From Alkalihalobacillus sp. TS-13 (GTDB lineage Bacteria > Bacillota > Bacilli > Bacillales > Fictibacillaceae): DNA of 64,000 bases. Location of the stretch: contig NZ_JAHKSI010000001.1 of assembly GCF_019720915.1 (NCBI RefSeq), positions 1,612,001 to 1,676,000 on the forward strand. The letters run 5' to 3'. Position 1 is the stretch's first letter. Each line of letters begins with the position of its first letter. A model generated the notes under the pieces. That model saw only the letters and a list, made by a program, of their open reading frames with translations. It had not been told where the DNA came from and did no database searches. The position numbers were made by a program, and so were the translations under genes. Shown here piece after piece: positions 16,717 to 26,360 of this stretch.

Positions 16717-17094
16717 ATGGAATGGATTTTTTGGGCACTTCCAGCAGCCATCATCGTATATATGATCGTCGCTGGGCTCTATCAACGCAGACATTTGAAG
16801 ACGTTGACTGAAGAAGAATTTCGCAGCGGATATCGTAAAGCTCAGCTGATTGATGTTCGCGAACAGAAAGAATATGATAATGGACATATTCTCGGAGCGA
16901 GAAATATTCCGTTGTCACAGCTCCGTATGCGTCATAAAGAAATCCGTAATGATCAGCCTGTCTACATGTACTGCGAAAGCGGAATGCGTACCGTCCGGGC
17001 TGCGAATGTTTTAAGGAAAAAAGGCATCAAGGACCTTTATAACCTTAAAGGCGGATTTAAAAAATGGAACGGTAAAGTGAAAAAAGGAAAATAG
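16717..17094 (+). CDS. yqhL: Membrane-anchored rhodanese-like protein
   Basis: 125 aa. One N-terminal membrane helix (WIFWALPAAIIVYMIVAGLY) and a single rhodanese domain (about residues 30-120) with LIDVREQKEYDNGHI and active-site loop YCESGMRT (Cys in the persulfide position). Probably a sulfurtransferase facing the cytoplasm; substrate unknown. TAGGGGGAAG precedes the ATG. Divergent to lipM, as in B. subtilis. Confidence 0.93.
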   Translation: MEWIFWALPAAIIVYMIVAGLYQRRHLKTLTEEEFRSGYRKAQLIDVREQKEYDNGHILGARNIPLSQLRMRHKEIRNDQPVYMYCESGMRTVRAANVLRKKGIKDLYNLKGGFKKWNGKVKKGK

Positions 17095-17116
17095 ATTTGA
17101 AAAGATGGAATAGTGG

Positions 17117-17217
17117 TTAAGGGGCTGTCCCAAAAGTGAAAGAGTCTCTCCGAACTTAACAACTTTTTTATGTTGTGTTGGAGGTGTCTGACACTTTTCT
17201 TTTAGAACAGCCCCTTT
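17117..17217. repeat. Palindromic intergenic repeat, copy 1
   Basis: Flanked by the inverted arms AAGGGGCTGTCCCAAAAGTG and CACTTTTCTTTTAGAACAGCC; a long imperfect hairpin that ends in a T run and may terminate yqhL. The internal block ATGTTGTGTTGGAGGTGTCTG recurs, inverted, at 47769-47890. Confidence 0.75.
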
Positions 17218-17276
17218 CTTTTTTTCATTAAAATACCTTATACTTTGGATGCACAAAGGTGTAAAAAGTAACCTTT

Positions 17277-17339
17277 GGCCGGATTCCGCACAAAAGCGGC
17301 CGGATTAACTTCTGAATCGGCCGGAATAAGTTAAAATTT
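17277..17339. repeat. Three direct repeats, 21-bp period
   Basis: GGCCGGA at 17277, 17298 and 17319, each followed by an A/T-rich 14-base spacer, giving an exact 21-bp period between yqhL and the gcv terminator. Confidence 0.65.
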
Positions 17340-17345
17340 GCACAT

Positions 17346-17393
17346 AGAAAAAGAACTGGCCGCTCCGAATATCGGGAGAAAGCCTGTTCTTTT
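17346..17393 (-). terminator. Terminator of the gcv operon
   Basis: Minus strand AAGAAC-A-GGC / GCC-A-GTTCTT with an inner CTCC/GGAG stem, followed by TTTTTC, directly after the gcvPB stop. Confidence 0.8.
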
Positions 17394-17397
17394 TTCA

Positions 17398-18861
17398 TTA
17401 TTGTTTTTCGTAACGTAGGATTGGCTTGCGTGCAGCGGTTGTTTCGTCCATACGTTTGATGACTGTGTTGTGAGGCGCTTGTTGAACGACTTCAGGAGAT
17501 TCTTCGGCTTCTTTCGCAATTTGGATCATCGCATCGATGAACTCATCCAACGTTTCCTTCGATTCGGTTTCTGTCGGCTCGATCATCATACATTCCTCTA
17601 CATTAAGAGGGAAATAGATGGTTGGCGGATGATATCCGAAGTCCAAGAGACGTTTCGCCATATCCAACGTCCGTACACCAAGCTTCTTCTGACGCTTACC
17701 GGAAATGACAAATTCATGCTTACAATGCTGTTCATATGGAAGGACGAAATGCGGCGCAAGTTTACGCATCATGTAATTCGCATTCAATACAGCATAATCG
17801 CTGACCTTCTTCAATCCTTCGCGTCCCATCGTCAGAATGTACGTATAGGCACGGACATTGATTCCAAAGTTTCCGTAGAATGGCTTCACGCGTCCGATCG
17901 AGTCTGAACGGTTGTAATCAAATACATAGCCCTCATCAGTTTTCGCTAAAATCGGTTTCGGCAAGAATGGAATTAAATCTTCCTTTACCCCGACTGGACC
18001 CGAACCAGGACCGCCACCGCCGTGCGGGCCGGTAAACGTCTTATGGAGGTTCAAGTGAACAACGTCAAAGCCCATGTCGCCAGGACGTGTTCTTCCCATA
18101 ATCGCATTCATATTTGCACCATCATAATATAGCTTTCCGCCTGCCTCATGGACAATACGCGCCATATCTAGAATGTGCTCTTCAAAAAGGCCGAGCGTAT
18201 TCGGGTTCGTCAGCATCAGTGCTGCTGTATCCTCACCGACAACACGCTTCAAGTCTTCTAGGTCGACTAGACCCTTTTCATCTGACTTGACCGTTACAGC
18301 ATCAAATCCTGCAACCGTAGCTGAAGCTGGGTTTGTTCCATGTGCTGAATCTGGAACGATGACTTTCGTACGATGATGATCCCCATTCTTTTCATGATAA
18401 GCACGGATCATCATCAAGCCTGTCCATTCACCATGAGCACCGGCTGCTGGTTGAAGGGTGACTTCATCCATTCCTGTAATCTCCTCAAGTGATGTTTGCA
18501 GGTCATAAAGCATTTCCATCGCACCCTGTACAGTGTCTTCATCCTGATAAGGGTGGATGTGAGCAAATCCAGGGAAACGAGCTACATCCTCATTGATTTT
18601 CGGATTATATTTCATCGTACAAGATCCAAGTGGATAGAAGCCGGAATCCACACCATGATTACGCTTCGATAAGGCTGTGTAATGGCGCATGATTTGAAGT
18701 TCAGATACTTCAGGCAGTTCCGGCTCTTCATCACGGAGATACTCTGAATCAATCATTTCTTCAATGGGAGTTTCAGGCACGTCTAATTCAGATAAGCTAT
18801 ATCCTACCCTACCTGGTTTAGACAGTTCAAAAATGAGTGCTTGGTTCTTTTCGTGGCTCAT
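17398..18861 (-). CDS. gcvPB: Glycine dehydrogenase (decarboxylating) subunit 2
   Basis: PLP-bearing subunit of the P protein of glycine cleavage: decarboxylates glycine and passes aminomethyl to lipoyl-GcvH. 487 aa. PLP lysine in [15 protein letters not shown] at Lys274; other P-protein marks are [17 protein letters not shown] and [11 protein letters not shown]. Overlaps gcvPA by 4 bases. Last gene of the riboswitch-controlled operon. Confidence 0.97.
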   Translation of the reverse strand: MSHEKNQALIFELSKPGRVGYSLSELDVPETPIEEMIDSEYLRDEEPELPEVSELQIMRHYTALSKRNHGVDSGFYPLGSCTMKYNPKINEDVARFPGFAHIHPYQDEDTVQGAMEMLYDLQTSLEEITGMDEVTLQPAAGAHGEWTGLMMIRAYHEKNGDHHRTKVIVPDSAHGTNPASATVAGFDAVTVKSDEKGLVDLEDLKRVVGEDTAALMLTNPNTLGLFEEHILDMARIVHEAGGKLYYDGANMNAIMGRTRPGDMGFDVVHLNLHKTFTGPHGGGGPGSGPVGVKEDLIPFLPKPILAKTDEGYVFDYNRSDSIGRVKPFYGNFGINVRAYTYILTMGREGLKKVSDYAVLNANYMMRKLAPHFVLPYEQHCKHEFVISGKRQKKLGVRTLDMAKRLLDFGYHPPTIYFPLNVEECMMIEPTETESKETLDEFIDAMIQIAKEAEESPEVVQQAPHNTVIKRMDETTAARKPILRYEKQ

Positions 18862-20201
18862 TGGACTCCCCCCAATTCTTTTACAAATGTATCGATTTCT
18901 TCCTTCGTGCGCTGTTCCGTTACAGCGATCAACATATGTTGATCAAGATCCGGGTAATATTGTCCGAGATCGTAACCACCGACGAATCCTTTTTCCAAAA
19001 GCGCTTTGTTTACTTCTTTGACAGGTTTGGAGACTTTTACGACAAGCTCGTTGAAAAAGGCACCTTTAAAACGGACTTCCATACCCGCCTTTTCAAGCTT
19101 TTTCTTTGCATAATGTGCTTTTTGAAGGTTTTGTACAGCGATTTCCTTGATTCCTTTTTTACCTAAAGCTGTCATTGCAACCGATGCAGCAAGCGCGTTC
19201 AACGCCTGGTTCGAACAGATATTGGATGTCGCTTTGTCACGACGGATATGCTGTTCACGAGCTTGCAGCGTAAGAACGAATCCACGCTGTCCTTCTTCGT
19301 CGGTCGTTTGGCCGATTAAACGTCCTGGTACTTTACGCATCAATTTCTTTGTCGTCGCAAAATAACCACAGTGCGGTCCACCGAATGCAGCTGGAATACC
19401 AAATGGCTGAGCGTCACCGATGACGATATCTGCGCCAAGTTTTCCAGGCGGCTTAAGTGCGCCCAAGGATAGCGGGTTACTGGACACAACGAACATTGCT
19501 TTTTCTTGATGAACGATTTCTTCAATTTCCTTCAAAGGCTCGATTTGCCCGTAAAAGTTCGGATATTGGACGATGACACAAGCTGTATCTCCATCAACCA
19601 CACCTTTTAGTGCTTCCAAATCCGTTGTCCCATTCGATGCTTCTACTTCCACTACTTCAAGGTTTGGTCCTTTTGCGTACGTATGAAGGACACTCAATGC
19701 CTCAGGATGGACACTTTTCGATACGACAATCTTCTTTTTACGCGTATGAGCAGCACTTAAGAAAGCTGCTTCTGCCAGGGCTGTTTGTCCATCGTACATA
19801 GAAGAGTTGGCAACTTCCATTCCGCTCAACTCGCAAATCATCGTCTGGAATTCAAAGATTGCCTGAAGCTCCCCTTGTGAGATTTCAGGTTGATACGGTG
19901 TGTAAGCCGTATAGAATTCAGAACGTGAAATCACGTGATTGACAATCGATGGGATGTAGTGATCATACACTCCTGCTCCAAGGAAGGAAGCATAGTCTTT
20001 TGTATTTACATTCTTTGCAGCTAATCCAGACATTTTTTTTATCAAATCGTTCTCCGGGATTGCCTCTGGGATATTCAATTCACCTTTGAACCGTACATTT
20101 TCAGGGATATCATTGAACAGTTCATCAATCGAATCAATTCCGATTTCTGCTAACATTTCCTTTTCGTCTTGCTCTGTCATTGGTAGATAACGAAATTTCA
20201 C
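18858..20201 (-). CDS. gcvPA: Glycine dehydrogenase (decarboxylating) subunit 1
   Basis: Partner subunit of the split P protein. 447 aa with [35 protein letters not shown] and [12 protein letters not shown], conserved across GcvPA. Lies between gcvT (19-base gap) and gcvPB (4-base overlap), so all three are one unit. Confidence 0.97.
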   Translation of the reverse strand: MKFRYLPMTEQDEKEMLAEIGIDSIDELFNDIPENVRFKGELNIPEAIPENDLIKKMSGLAAKNVNTKDYASFLGAGVYDHYIPSIVNHVISRSEFYTAYTPYQPEISQGELQAIFEFQTMICELSGMEVANSSMYDGQTALAEAAFLSAAHTRKKKIVVSKSVHPEALSVLHTYAKGPNLEVVEVEASNGTTDLEALKGVVDGDTACVIVQYPNFYGQIEPLKEIEEIVHQEKAMFVVSSNPLSLGALKPPGKLGADIVIGDAQPFGIPAAFGGPHCGYFATTKKLMRKVPGRLIGQTTDEEGQRGFVLTLQAREQHIRRDKATSNICSNQALNALAASVAMTALGKKGIKEIAVQNLQKAHYAKKKLEKAGMEVRFKGAFFNELVVKVSKPVKEVNKALLEKGFVGGYDLGQYYPDLDQHMLIAVTEQRTKEEIDTFVKELGGVQ

Positions 20202-20220
20202 CTTTTATTCCCCCTCTTGA

Positions 20221-21315
20221 TTAACGTTTATAGAAAGGTGCTTTTACGACTTCAGCTTTCAAGCGTCGTTTACGGACCTGAACTTCAACTTCTGTTCCAA
20301 GTTCTGTGTACTTCGAATCGATCAAAGCCAATCCAAGGTTTTTACCGAGTGTAGGAGATTGCGTACCAGTCGTAACTTCGCCGATCTTTTCATCATTTTT
20401 GAAAACGTCATAATGAGTTCGTGGAATCCCTTTGTCTATCATTTCGATTCCAACCAATTTTCGTTTAAGTCCATCCTCTTTTTGCTTGATCAACGCATCT
20501 TTACCGATGAAATCCGCTTCTTTTTTCAGCTTGACTGCAAAGCCGATTCCTGCTTCCAATGGTGAAATTTCAGCTGTCAGCTCTTGACCGTATAAAGCGA
20601 GCCTTGCTTCAAAGCGTAATGTATCACGTGCGCCGAGTCCGATTGGAAGAACCCCAGCTTCTTTACCTGCTTCTAAAATGGTTTTCCATATCTTGGCGGC
20701 ATCTTCACTGTCACAATAGATTTCAAAACCATCTTCACCTGTGTAGCCTGTGCGGGATACCAATGCTTTCGTACCGTCGATTTCTACGTCTTCCGCAAAC
20801 TTGAAGAAACCGATTTGAGATAGATCATATTCTGTAAGCTTCTGTAGTACTTCCTCTGCCTGTGGTCCTTGTAATGCTAATTGAGCAACCTCATTCGAAA
20901 TGTTCTGAATTTCAACATTCCCTTTCTGGTTCTTCACAAGCCAGTCATAGTCTTTTTCAGTGTTTGCAGCATTAACAACTAGAAGGTAATCACCTTCACC
21001 ACGCTTATATACGAGAAGGTCATCAACTGTCCCACCATCTTCGTAGCACATTGCGGTATATTGAGCGCCACCTTCCTTCAACTTCGAAACATCGTTGGTC
21101 ATCACATACTGCAGAAAATCTTCAGCTTCCTCACCTTTAACGGTAATTTCACCCATGTGGGAGACATCAAACAATCCCGCTTTAGTCCTCACTGCTTCGT
21201 GTTCTTCCTTGATGCTTGAGAACTGGACAGGCAATTCCCATCCACCGAAATCGATTACTTTCGCTCCATATTCTTTATACAGCTCAAACAATGGTGTTCG
21301 CTGTAGAGTTGACAT
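20221..21315 (-). CDS. gcvT: Aminomethyltransferase (T protein)
   Basis: Transfers the methylene group from aminomethyl-lipoyl-GcvH to tetrahydrofolate. 364 aa, folate-binding GcvT fold, with [20 protein letters not shown] and [11 protein letters not shown] visible. I prefer the second ATG (21315), 8 bases after AAGGAG; the first (21321) is too close. First gene of gcvT-gcvPA-gcvPB, about 110 bases after the riboswitch terminator. Confidence 0.97.
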   Translation of the reverse strand: MSTLQRTPLFELYKEYGAKVIDFGGWELPVQFSSIKEEHEAVRTKAGLFDVSHMGEITVKGEEAEDFLQYVMTNDVSKLKEGGAQYTAMCYEDGGTVDDLLVYKRGEGDYLLVVNAANTEKDYDWLVKNQKGNVEIQNISNEVAQLALQGPQAEEVLQKLTEYDLSQIGFFKFAEDVEIDGTKALVSRTGYTGEDGFEIYCDSEDAAKIWKTILEAGKEAGVLPIGLGARDTLRFEARLALYGQELTAEISPLEAGIGFAVKLKKEADFIGKDALIKQKEDGLKRKLVGIEMIDKGIPRTHYDVFKNDEKIGEVTTGTQSPTLGKNLGLALIDSKYTELGTEVEVQVRKRRLKAEVVKAPFYKR

Positions 21316-21423
21316 GAGCATCTCTCCTTCTATTTAATAATTTTTCATTCAGCTGATAGATGTATGTCTTTGGTCGATTGTTCAATAAGTCATACATTTA
21401 AGACCTGTTAAAAATGATGCTTC

Positions 21424-21468
21424 CTAAAAAAAGAGAGGACAAAGAAGACTTTTTAACAAGTCCTCTCT
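21424..21468 (-). terminator. Riboswitch expression-platform terminator
   Basis: Minus strand AGAGAGGACTTGTTAAAAAG ... with TCCTCTCT and TTTTTTT. The 5' arm shares GAGAGGAC with the 3' side of the second aptamer, so ligand binding can prevent termination. Confidence 0.85.
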
Positions 21469-21650
21469 GTCCTCGTACCTGAAAGTTTGATCGCAGAAGA
21501 ACGTTCCACGACTTTCCCCTTTGGTGGCTCCACAATTGAAGCACTCTCCAGAGCTGCGTCAAACAAGAGTCCGTTTGCCTGAGAGATTCACGATAAGCTT
21601 GCTCCTTCGGCGCTACCATAAAGGTAGACTCTCCCCTTGTTCTCACTCGC
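21466..21650 (-). ncRNA. Tandem glycine riboswitch
   Basis: Two glycine aptamers in series upstream of gcvT. Aptamer 1 spans about 21560-21648 (GGGGAGAGTCTACC, GGTAGCGCCGAAGGAGCAAGC, AATCTCTCAGGCAAA, GGACTCT); aptamer 2 spans about 21466-21556 (GGAGCCACCAAAGGGGAAAG, CTTTCAGGTACGAGGACAGA). These are the conserved core elements of the gcvT RNA family. With the terminator that follows it is expected to turn the operon on when glycine is abundant. Confidence 0.95.
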
Positions 21651-21730
21651 AAATATGTGATTGAACTTACGAATTTCACACTCAATAAAGACGAAATCTA
21701 TAACATCTATTATATTTCTGGGTTCGCTTG

Positions 21731-21747
21731 TTCATACTAAGTATGAA
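21731..21747. promoter_or_regulatory. 17-bp palindrome between gcvT and yqhH
   Basis: TTCATACT-A-AGTATGAA, perfect 8-bp arms around one base, in the divergent promoter region. Possible operator; regulator unknown. Confidence 0.45.
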
Positions 21748-21899
21748 TCTAGTTATATCTTATCATCGAAGAACGTATAATCGCAATTATCTTTTCCATG
21801 AAAGCGTTCTATTTTCAAAATAAACGAACATTACATACAAAAGTACTATGATTCGTTCGATAATCAACCTAACTTAACATTCGGAAAGGGTTTTCGTGT

Positions 21900-23579
21900 A
21901 TGACTTTTAATATCGAGCATGATCAATCCTGGAGTACAGATTTCCTTAAACGCTTGGACGAAGATGGTCCATGGGCAAATTGGGAGCTTTATAAACTTGC
22001 CTTAGAAGCAGAAAAAAGTTTAGTTATCGATGATTTTCTTGGGCTGCAAGCGCCGAAGCATATTCCGCATGTCCAAATACTTCCTCATCAATTGGAGGTT
22101 GCACGAAAAGTCATTGAGGATATGAATGGAAAAGGAATCTTGGCAGATGAGGTTGGTTTAGGGAAGACAATTGAAGCAGGCTTAATCACGAAAGAATACA
22201 TGATTCGTGGTTTAGCGAAGAAAATCTTGATTCTCGTCCCAGCTTCCCTTGTTCTGCAATGGACGCATGAATTGAATACGAAGTTTCTAATTCCTGCTGT
22301 CCCGCAAAAGAAATCATATGTGTGGGAACAATATGATGTAGTTGTATCATCGATCGATACTGCAAAGAGAAGCCCGCATCGTGAAATCGTTTTGGATCAG
22401 GACTATGATCTGATCATCATAGATGAAGCACATAAGCTGAAAAATAAGAAGACGAAAAACTATGAATTTGTCCAGCACCTAAAAAAGAAGTATTGCCTTC
22501 TTTTGACTGCCACACCGATTCAGAACCGTATCGAGGAAGTTTTCAATCTCGTTTCATTATTGAAGCCGGGTCACCTCGGAAATGAAGAGTACTTTGATGA
22601 AGCATACAGGTCCGGAAAATACGATGTTCAAAACGAAGTAAAACTCAAGCAGCTGATCAATAAAGTCATGGTACGGAACAGACGTGAAGATACTGGATTA
22701 AAATGGCCGAAACGTATTGTCAAAACGGTACCTATAACACTTTCACCGACCGAGCGTAAACTCTATGAATCCATCACTGAAGCTCGATCGAATACAGCAT
22801 ATGAACAACAACATGCGTTTTCCACAATCACCTTGCAGCGGGAAGTCTGCAGCAGTCGTGAAGCGGTTTTCCTGACATTGAAGGCGATGTCCGAAAAGGA
22901 TGGGATCAGTGAAAATGCTAGACAGACAGCAATCTCATTGATGCATGAAATCGAAAATGTTGATCGCAATTCGAAAGCCGAAAAAGCACTCGAGATCATC
23001 CAGTCCATTGATGATAAAGTAATCATCTTTACAGAGTACCGAGCAACACAATTATATTTACAATGGTACCTCCAACAGCATGGCATCAGTTCTGTCCCAT
23101 TCCGTGGAGGATTCAAGCGGAACAAAAAGGATTGGATGACACATCTTTTTAAAAACCATGCTAAAGTCTTGATTGCTACTGAAGCAGGTGGTGAAGGGAT
23201 CAATCTCCAATTTTGCCAGCATATCATCAACTACGACCTGCCATGGAACCCGATGCGGATCGAGCAAAGGATAGGGCGCATCCACAGGATCGGTCAAGAA
23301 CATGATGTCTACATTTACAATTTTGCAACTGAAAATACAATTGAAGAACATATCCTCAGACTTTTATATGAAAAAATCAATCTATTTGAAAATGTAATCG
23401 GAGATTTGGATGAGATCCTCTCTCGTGTCGGGATGAAGAACATTGAGCAACACATACGTGATATCTTTTATGAATCTGACACAGAAGGTGAAATCAAGAT
23501 CAAAATGGATAACTTGACATCTTTATTGACCTATTCCAATGATGAGGGGGATGCTTATGCTTCAGAAGGACATTCATGA
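21900..23579 (+). CDS. yqhH: SNF2-family DEAD/DEAH-type helicase
   Basis: 559-residue Swi2/Snf2 ATPase of the RapA/HepA type. Walker A region DEVGLGKTIEAG (about 83-94), DEAH box IIIDEAHKLKN, motif III LLLTATPIQN, and the C-terminal helicase half with ATEAGGEGINLQ and QRIGRIHRIGQ (motif VI). Probably remodels nucleic-acid complexes or RNA polymerase; target unknown. Coupled to yqhG by a 23-base overlap; divergent to the gcv operon, as in B. subtilis. Confidence 0.93.
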   Translation: MTFNIEHDQSWSTDFLKRLDEDGPWANWELYKLALEAEKSLVIDDFLGLQAPKHIPHVQILPHQLEVARKVIEDMNGKGILADEVGLGKTIEAGLITKEYMIRGLAKKILILVPASLVLQWTHELNTKFLIPAVPQKKSYVWEQYDVVVSSIDTAKRSPHREIVLDQDYDLIIIDEAHKLKNKKTKNYEFVQHLKKKYCLLLTATPIQNRIEEVFNLVSLLKPGHLGNEEYFDEAYRSGKYDVQNEVKLKQLINKVMVRNRREDTGLKWPKRIVKTVPITLSPTERKLYESITEARSNTAYEQQHAFSTITLQREVCSSREAVFLTLKAMSEKDGISENARQTAISLMHEIENVDRNSKAEKALEIIQSIDDKVIIFTEYRATQLYLQWYLQQHGISSVPFRGGFKRNKKDWMTHLFKNHAKVLIATEAGGEGINLQFCQHIINYDLPWNPMRIEQRIGRIHRIGQEHDVYIYNFATENTIEEHILRLLYEKINLFENVIGDLDEILSRVGMKNIEQHIRDIFYESDTEGEIKIKMDNLTSLLTYSNDEGDAYASEGHS

Positions 23580-24354
23580 ATTTTTGGATCGTTATTTCAC
23601 TGCAAATGAATGTGAGATCATTGAGCGCCGAGACAAACACCTGCTTCATGTACAGCTGACGATTGAACTGGATAAGCTATTGATGAACCGTCCTTTTTAT
23701 TGGCATTATCAAGAGTTGACAGGTGCAGAACCGAATCCGATGAAACTTATGCTGAAGACGGAACAAACGGAAGATGATACGGAAGGTGAATTCATTCACT
23801 TCGGGTCGCCGAGGCTGCACCAGATTTTCCAATCGACTCGCCAGCTCGCTTCGTATATCCGGCTTTTCGAGAACGTCCAGCAGAATGAAAGTTCGTATGT
23901 CCCACTGGTTCCGTGGCTAGGATTGAATATAAAGGTCTCTTATCAATGTGATCGAAAAAAGGATTTTCTTCATTCGATCGGTTTAAATCTGATCAATGGG
24001 ATGATGGTGAGTGAATTTCAAGGATTATTGGAATCTAAACCTTTGACCCCGAAAATTCCGGACTATTGTTACACGATGAGTTCGTTGATCAAACCTGTCA
24101 GCGGAATCAAACGAATCGAACAATACATTGACCACGTCATCGAATCCGATGATCCACAATGGTCAATCGATGCCAGAAAACGGTGGCAGGAAGATGAAGA
24201 TCTGTTGGATCACTTTTATCAGGATACTGAAGAGATTCCAGAAAGCTATCATCTGGAAAAACAAGCGCTGAAAGACCTTTATGAACCTAAGGCAGTCGTA
24301 CAAATCATCAACGGAGGCATGTTCTATCTGTCAAATAGCACCATGATGAACTAA
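23557..24354 (+). CDS. yqhG: YqhG family protein
   Basis: 265 aa, soluble, acidic. Conserved N-terminus FLDRYFTANECEIIER and LDKLLMNRPFYWHYQE identify YqhG; function unknown. Start at the ATG 23557, 6 bases after GAGGGGG, inside the end of yqhH. Constant pairing with the yqhH helicase suggests a functional partner, which is inference. Confidence 0.88.
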   Translation: MLQKDIHEFLDRYFTANECEIIERRDKHLLHVQLTIELDKLLMNRPFYWHYQELTGAEPNPMKLMLKTEQTEDDTEGEFIHFGSPRLHQIFQSTRQLASYIRLFENVQQNESSYVPLVPWLGLNIKVSYQCDRKKDFLHSIGLNLINGMMVSEFQGLLESKPLTPKIPDYCYTMSSLIKPVSGIKRIEQYIDHVIESDDPQWSIDARKRWQEDEDLLDHFYQDTEEIPESYHLEKQALKDLYEPKAVVQIINGGMFYLSNSTMMN

Positions 24355-24477
24355 GTGCTCTTTTGGTAAAGTTAGTGCTTTCAAATAGCTGAAATATAGC
24401 TCGCTATTTCTGCAGGAGTCTTGTAAATTCCATTGCTCAGCAAACTTAGAAACCGTCTAAATTAATGAATAGAATGC

Positions 24478-24517
24478 AAATGAGGGAGAGACCAAGATGG
24501 CCAATCCCTCATTCTTT
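24478..24517. terminator. Hairpin between yqhG and yqzE
   Basis: AATGAGGGA / TCCCTCATT arms flanking GAGACCAAGATGGCCAA, with a T-rich tail on the plus strand. Lies between convergent genes, so may serve both. Confidence 0.6.
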
Positions 24518-24693
24518 CATTTTCGTTTTATGAACATTGTAATCGCCATAGGTAATAAACCGAACCATTTTACAGAAAGTGGCGGTTTATGTTCTTTACG
24601 TGTTTTTCTCTGCTCTACCCGATCTTTCTTGGGTTGATCTATATACCGTACAAATTGTTGCGTCAGGAATTTTATGAAATCATTCGTTGACAC
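24517..24693 (-). CDS. yqzE: YqzE family protein
   Basis: 58 aa: N-terminal STNDFIKFLTQQFVRYID, a very basic middle (KKDRVEQRKTRKEHK) and a C-terminal hydrophobic segment KWFGLLPMAITMFI. This is the YqzE pattern, a small gene next to comG in Bacillus. Start chosen at the second GTG (24693), which restores the usual N-terminus; a GTG at 24702 is the alternative. Role unknown. Confidence 0.8.
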   Translation of the reverse strand: MSTNDFIKFLTQQFVRYIDQPKKDRVEQRKTRKEHKPPLSVKWFGLLPMAITMFIKRK

Positions 24694-24729
24694 CAAAATC
24701 ACCCGTTTTTATTACTCATTTTAGACAAT

Positions 24730-25230
24730 TTAGAGCGTTTTTATCCATACAACAATTTCTTCTGCAATCTGGTCGACTGACTTTCCATCTGTTTGAATCG
24801 TCAAATCAGCGTCCTCATAATAAGGTTGTCTTTTCTCAGCCAACTGTTGGATTTCATTTTTAGTTTTCCCTTTTGCGAGGGGGCGATCATCTTGCTGTGA
24901 AAGCCTCTCATAAATCGTGTCGACTTCTGCTTCTAAATAGATGACATGTCCATGCTTCTTCATATGAGAACGATTTTCTTTTCTTACAACCGCTCCCCCA
25001 CCTGTAGTAATGATGACATCAGATGTAGGCAATTCTTGAAGTGCACGCTGCTCTTCATCCCGAAAATAGACTTCTCCTTTTCGTTCAAAAATGGAAGGAA
25101 TCGCCCAAGCCAGTTTCTCTTCAATATAATTGTCCAAATCAATGACCTGGACATTCAACTTTTCCGCCAATTCTTTTCCTACTGATGTTTTTCCTGCTGC
25201 CATGAATCCTGTTAAATAGATTGCTTTCAC
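24730..25230 (-). CDS. aroK: Shikimate kinase
   Basis: Phosphorylates shikimate at the 3-hydroxyl in chorismate synthesis. 166 aa, P-loop GFMAAGKTSVGKEL at the N-terminus, LDNYIEE (shikimate-binding Asp), FRDEEQRAL (Arg), TGGGAVV and the lid RPLAKGK. Start GTG at 25230 shares one base with the comGG stop, so it is translated with the comG operon. In B. subtilis the kinase gene lies elsewhere. Confidence 0.95.
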   Translation of the reverse strand: MKAIYLTGFMAAGKTSVGKELAEKLNVQVIDLDNYIEEKLAWAIPSIFERKGEVYFRDEEQRALQELPTSDVIITTGGGAVVRKENRSHMKKHGHVIYLEAEVDTIYERLSQQDDRPLAKGKTKNEIQQLAEKRQPYYEDADLTIQTDGKSVDQIAEEIVVWIKTL

Positions 25231-25610
25231 TATACCACCATCCAATGTACAACTTCTTGGTTAACATAATTATAATACAATAAACCTGTGTTTCTTCCAC
25301 TTTTGTCCAACCGTAAGTCAAAACGGACTACATAAATGTCATCCGGCATCAGGGTGACATTGTAATCCACTATTCCATACTTGAAGCTAAGGGAACCCTC
25401 ATCGTCAGCCTGGATGTTTCCGGACAGAAGGTTGTTGAAAACTTCATCTCTTGCTAATTCTAATGTAACATCAGCTTTAAACCAAATGAGCCGTTTTTCA
25501 TGAAACTGTCTTTCACTATCCAAGATTTTGATATTATAAATCGTTACCGATATAAGGATCAAAGAGATGATGATAGAGAAAGCAGTCATGTAACCCCCTT
25601 CCTGTTTCAT
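25230..25610 (-). CDS. comGG: Competence pseudopilus protein ComGG
   Basis: 126 aa minor component of the DNA-uptake pseudopilus. Short N-terminus MKQEGGYMTA followed by one hydrophobic helix FSIIISLILISVTIYNI and a soluble domain. No strict prepilin-peptidase motif, as is usual for ComGG. The ATG at 25610 overlaps the comGF TGA (ATGA). Identity rests mostly on position as last com gene. Confidence 0.8.
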   Translation of the reverse strand: MKQEGGYMTAFSIIISLILISVTIYNIKILDSERQFHEKRLIWFKADVTLELARDEVFNNLLSGNIQADDEGSLSFKYGIVDYNVTLMPDDIYVVRFDLRLDKSGRNTGLLYYNYVNQEVVHWMVV

Positions 25611-26068
25611 GGTGTCTTCCATTGATTGAGGTAGGGTTGAATGAGAATCGCTTTATGTGTGAATATACCTTCATGAGCCTGGACAATCAGTTCCACCGAA
25701 TGTTGATCATGCTCCGTTCGAAAACTCTGAATGTCCTGTAAGATGATTTCAAACCCAGCCCCATTCACCTTACGCACAATGCGATCACCATATTTCTCAT
25801 AGGATATTTCGTTTCCATCAGGCTGTATCAAATATAACCGATCCCACCGCTTTTCAGCACTAATTGATCCTTGCAGCTCTTTATCGGCCTGTTCAAAAAA
25901 CAAACTGATTTCCTGATGATGCAGAGGTTGTCCACTTGTAGAGAATATCGCAGAAAACATCAAAGGAGTCAATACTGCCAATATGAGAAAAATGGTTAAA
26001 GAAATAATCATTTCCAAGAGTGTAAAACCCCCTTCATGCTTGACCACAAATTGACTTTGCTCTTCCAT
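25607..26068 (-). CDS. comGF: Competence prepilin-like protein ComGF
   Basis: 153 aa with a prepilin motif KHEGGFTLLEMIISLTIF (cleavage after GG, Glu at +5) about 16 residues in, then a globular domain. Minor pseudopilin of the transformation pilus. Start placed at ATG 26068 after GGAG; a TTG at 26077 is possible. Overlaps comGE and comGG. Confidence 0.82.
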   Translation of the reverse strand: MEEQSQFVVKHEGGFTLLEMIISLTIFLILAVLTPLMFSAIFSTSGQPLHHQEISLFFEQADKELQGSISAEKRWDRLYLIQPDGNEISYEKYGDRIVRKVNGAGFEIILQDIQSFRTEHDQHSVELIVQAHEGIFTHKAILIQPYLNQWKTP

Positions 26069-26360
26069 TTGCTCCAATCCAATCTAAACAAATTTCAATA
26101 TGGTCTGATGTCAATCTGTTAAAGGTGACGTTATATTCTATCCCATTTACTTCTAGTAATCTTTCTTCTGGCTCTGACTTCTCCGTTTTCCATTCCTGCA
26201 GTAAAGTATGGCATTTTTCAATCGCAAACTCCTCCTGTTTGATCGAAATCCTTTCTGAATACACACCGGTAATTTGAGGAGCAATCCAAAATACTGTAAA
26301 CATAAATATACTCATCCCAAGCATGGCATCAATAAGGGTAAAACCATCACAACTTTTCAA
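26034..26360 (-). CDS. comGE: Competence prepilin-like protein ComGE
   Basis: 108 aa. N-terminus KSCDGFTLIDAMLGMSIFMF is a prepilin signal (cleavage before F, acidic residue at +5 is Asp rather than Glu). I take the TTG at 26360, 11 bases after GGAAAGGG and inside the end of comGD; the open frame extends 31 codons further up but that part has no com similarity. Length agrees with ComGE of B. subtilis (about 115). Confidence 0.8.
   Translation of the reverse strand: MKSCDGFTLIDAMLGMSIFMFTVFWIAPQITGVYSERISIKQEEFAIEKCHTLLQEWKTEKSEPEERLLEVNGIEYNVTFNRLTSDHIEICLDWIGANGRAKSICGQA

Noticed and set aside
17277-17339. CRISPR array
   Set aside because: Repeats are only 7 bp with a 21-bp period; no repeat-spacer array of proper size is seen anywhere in the window.
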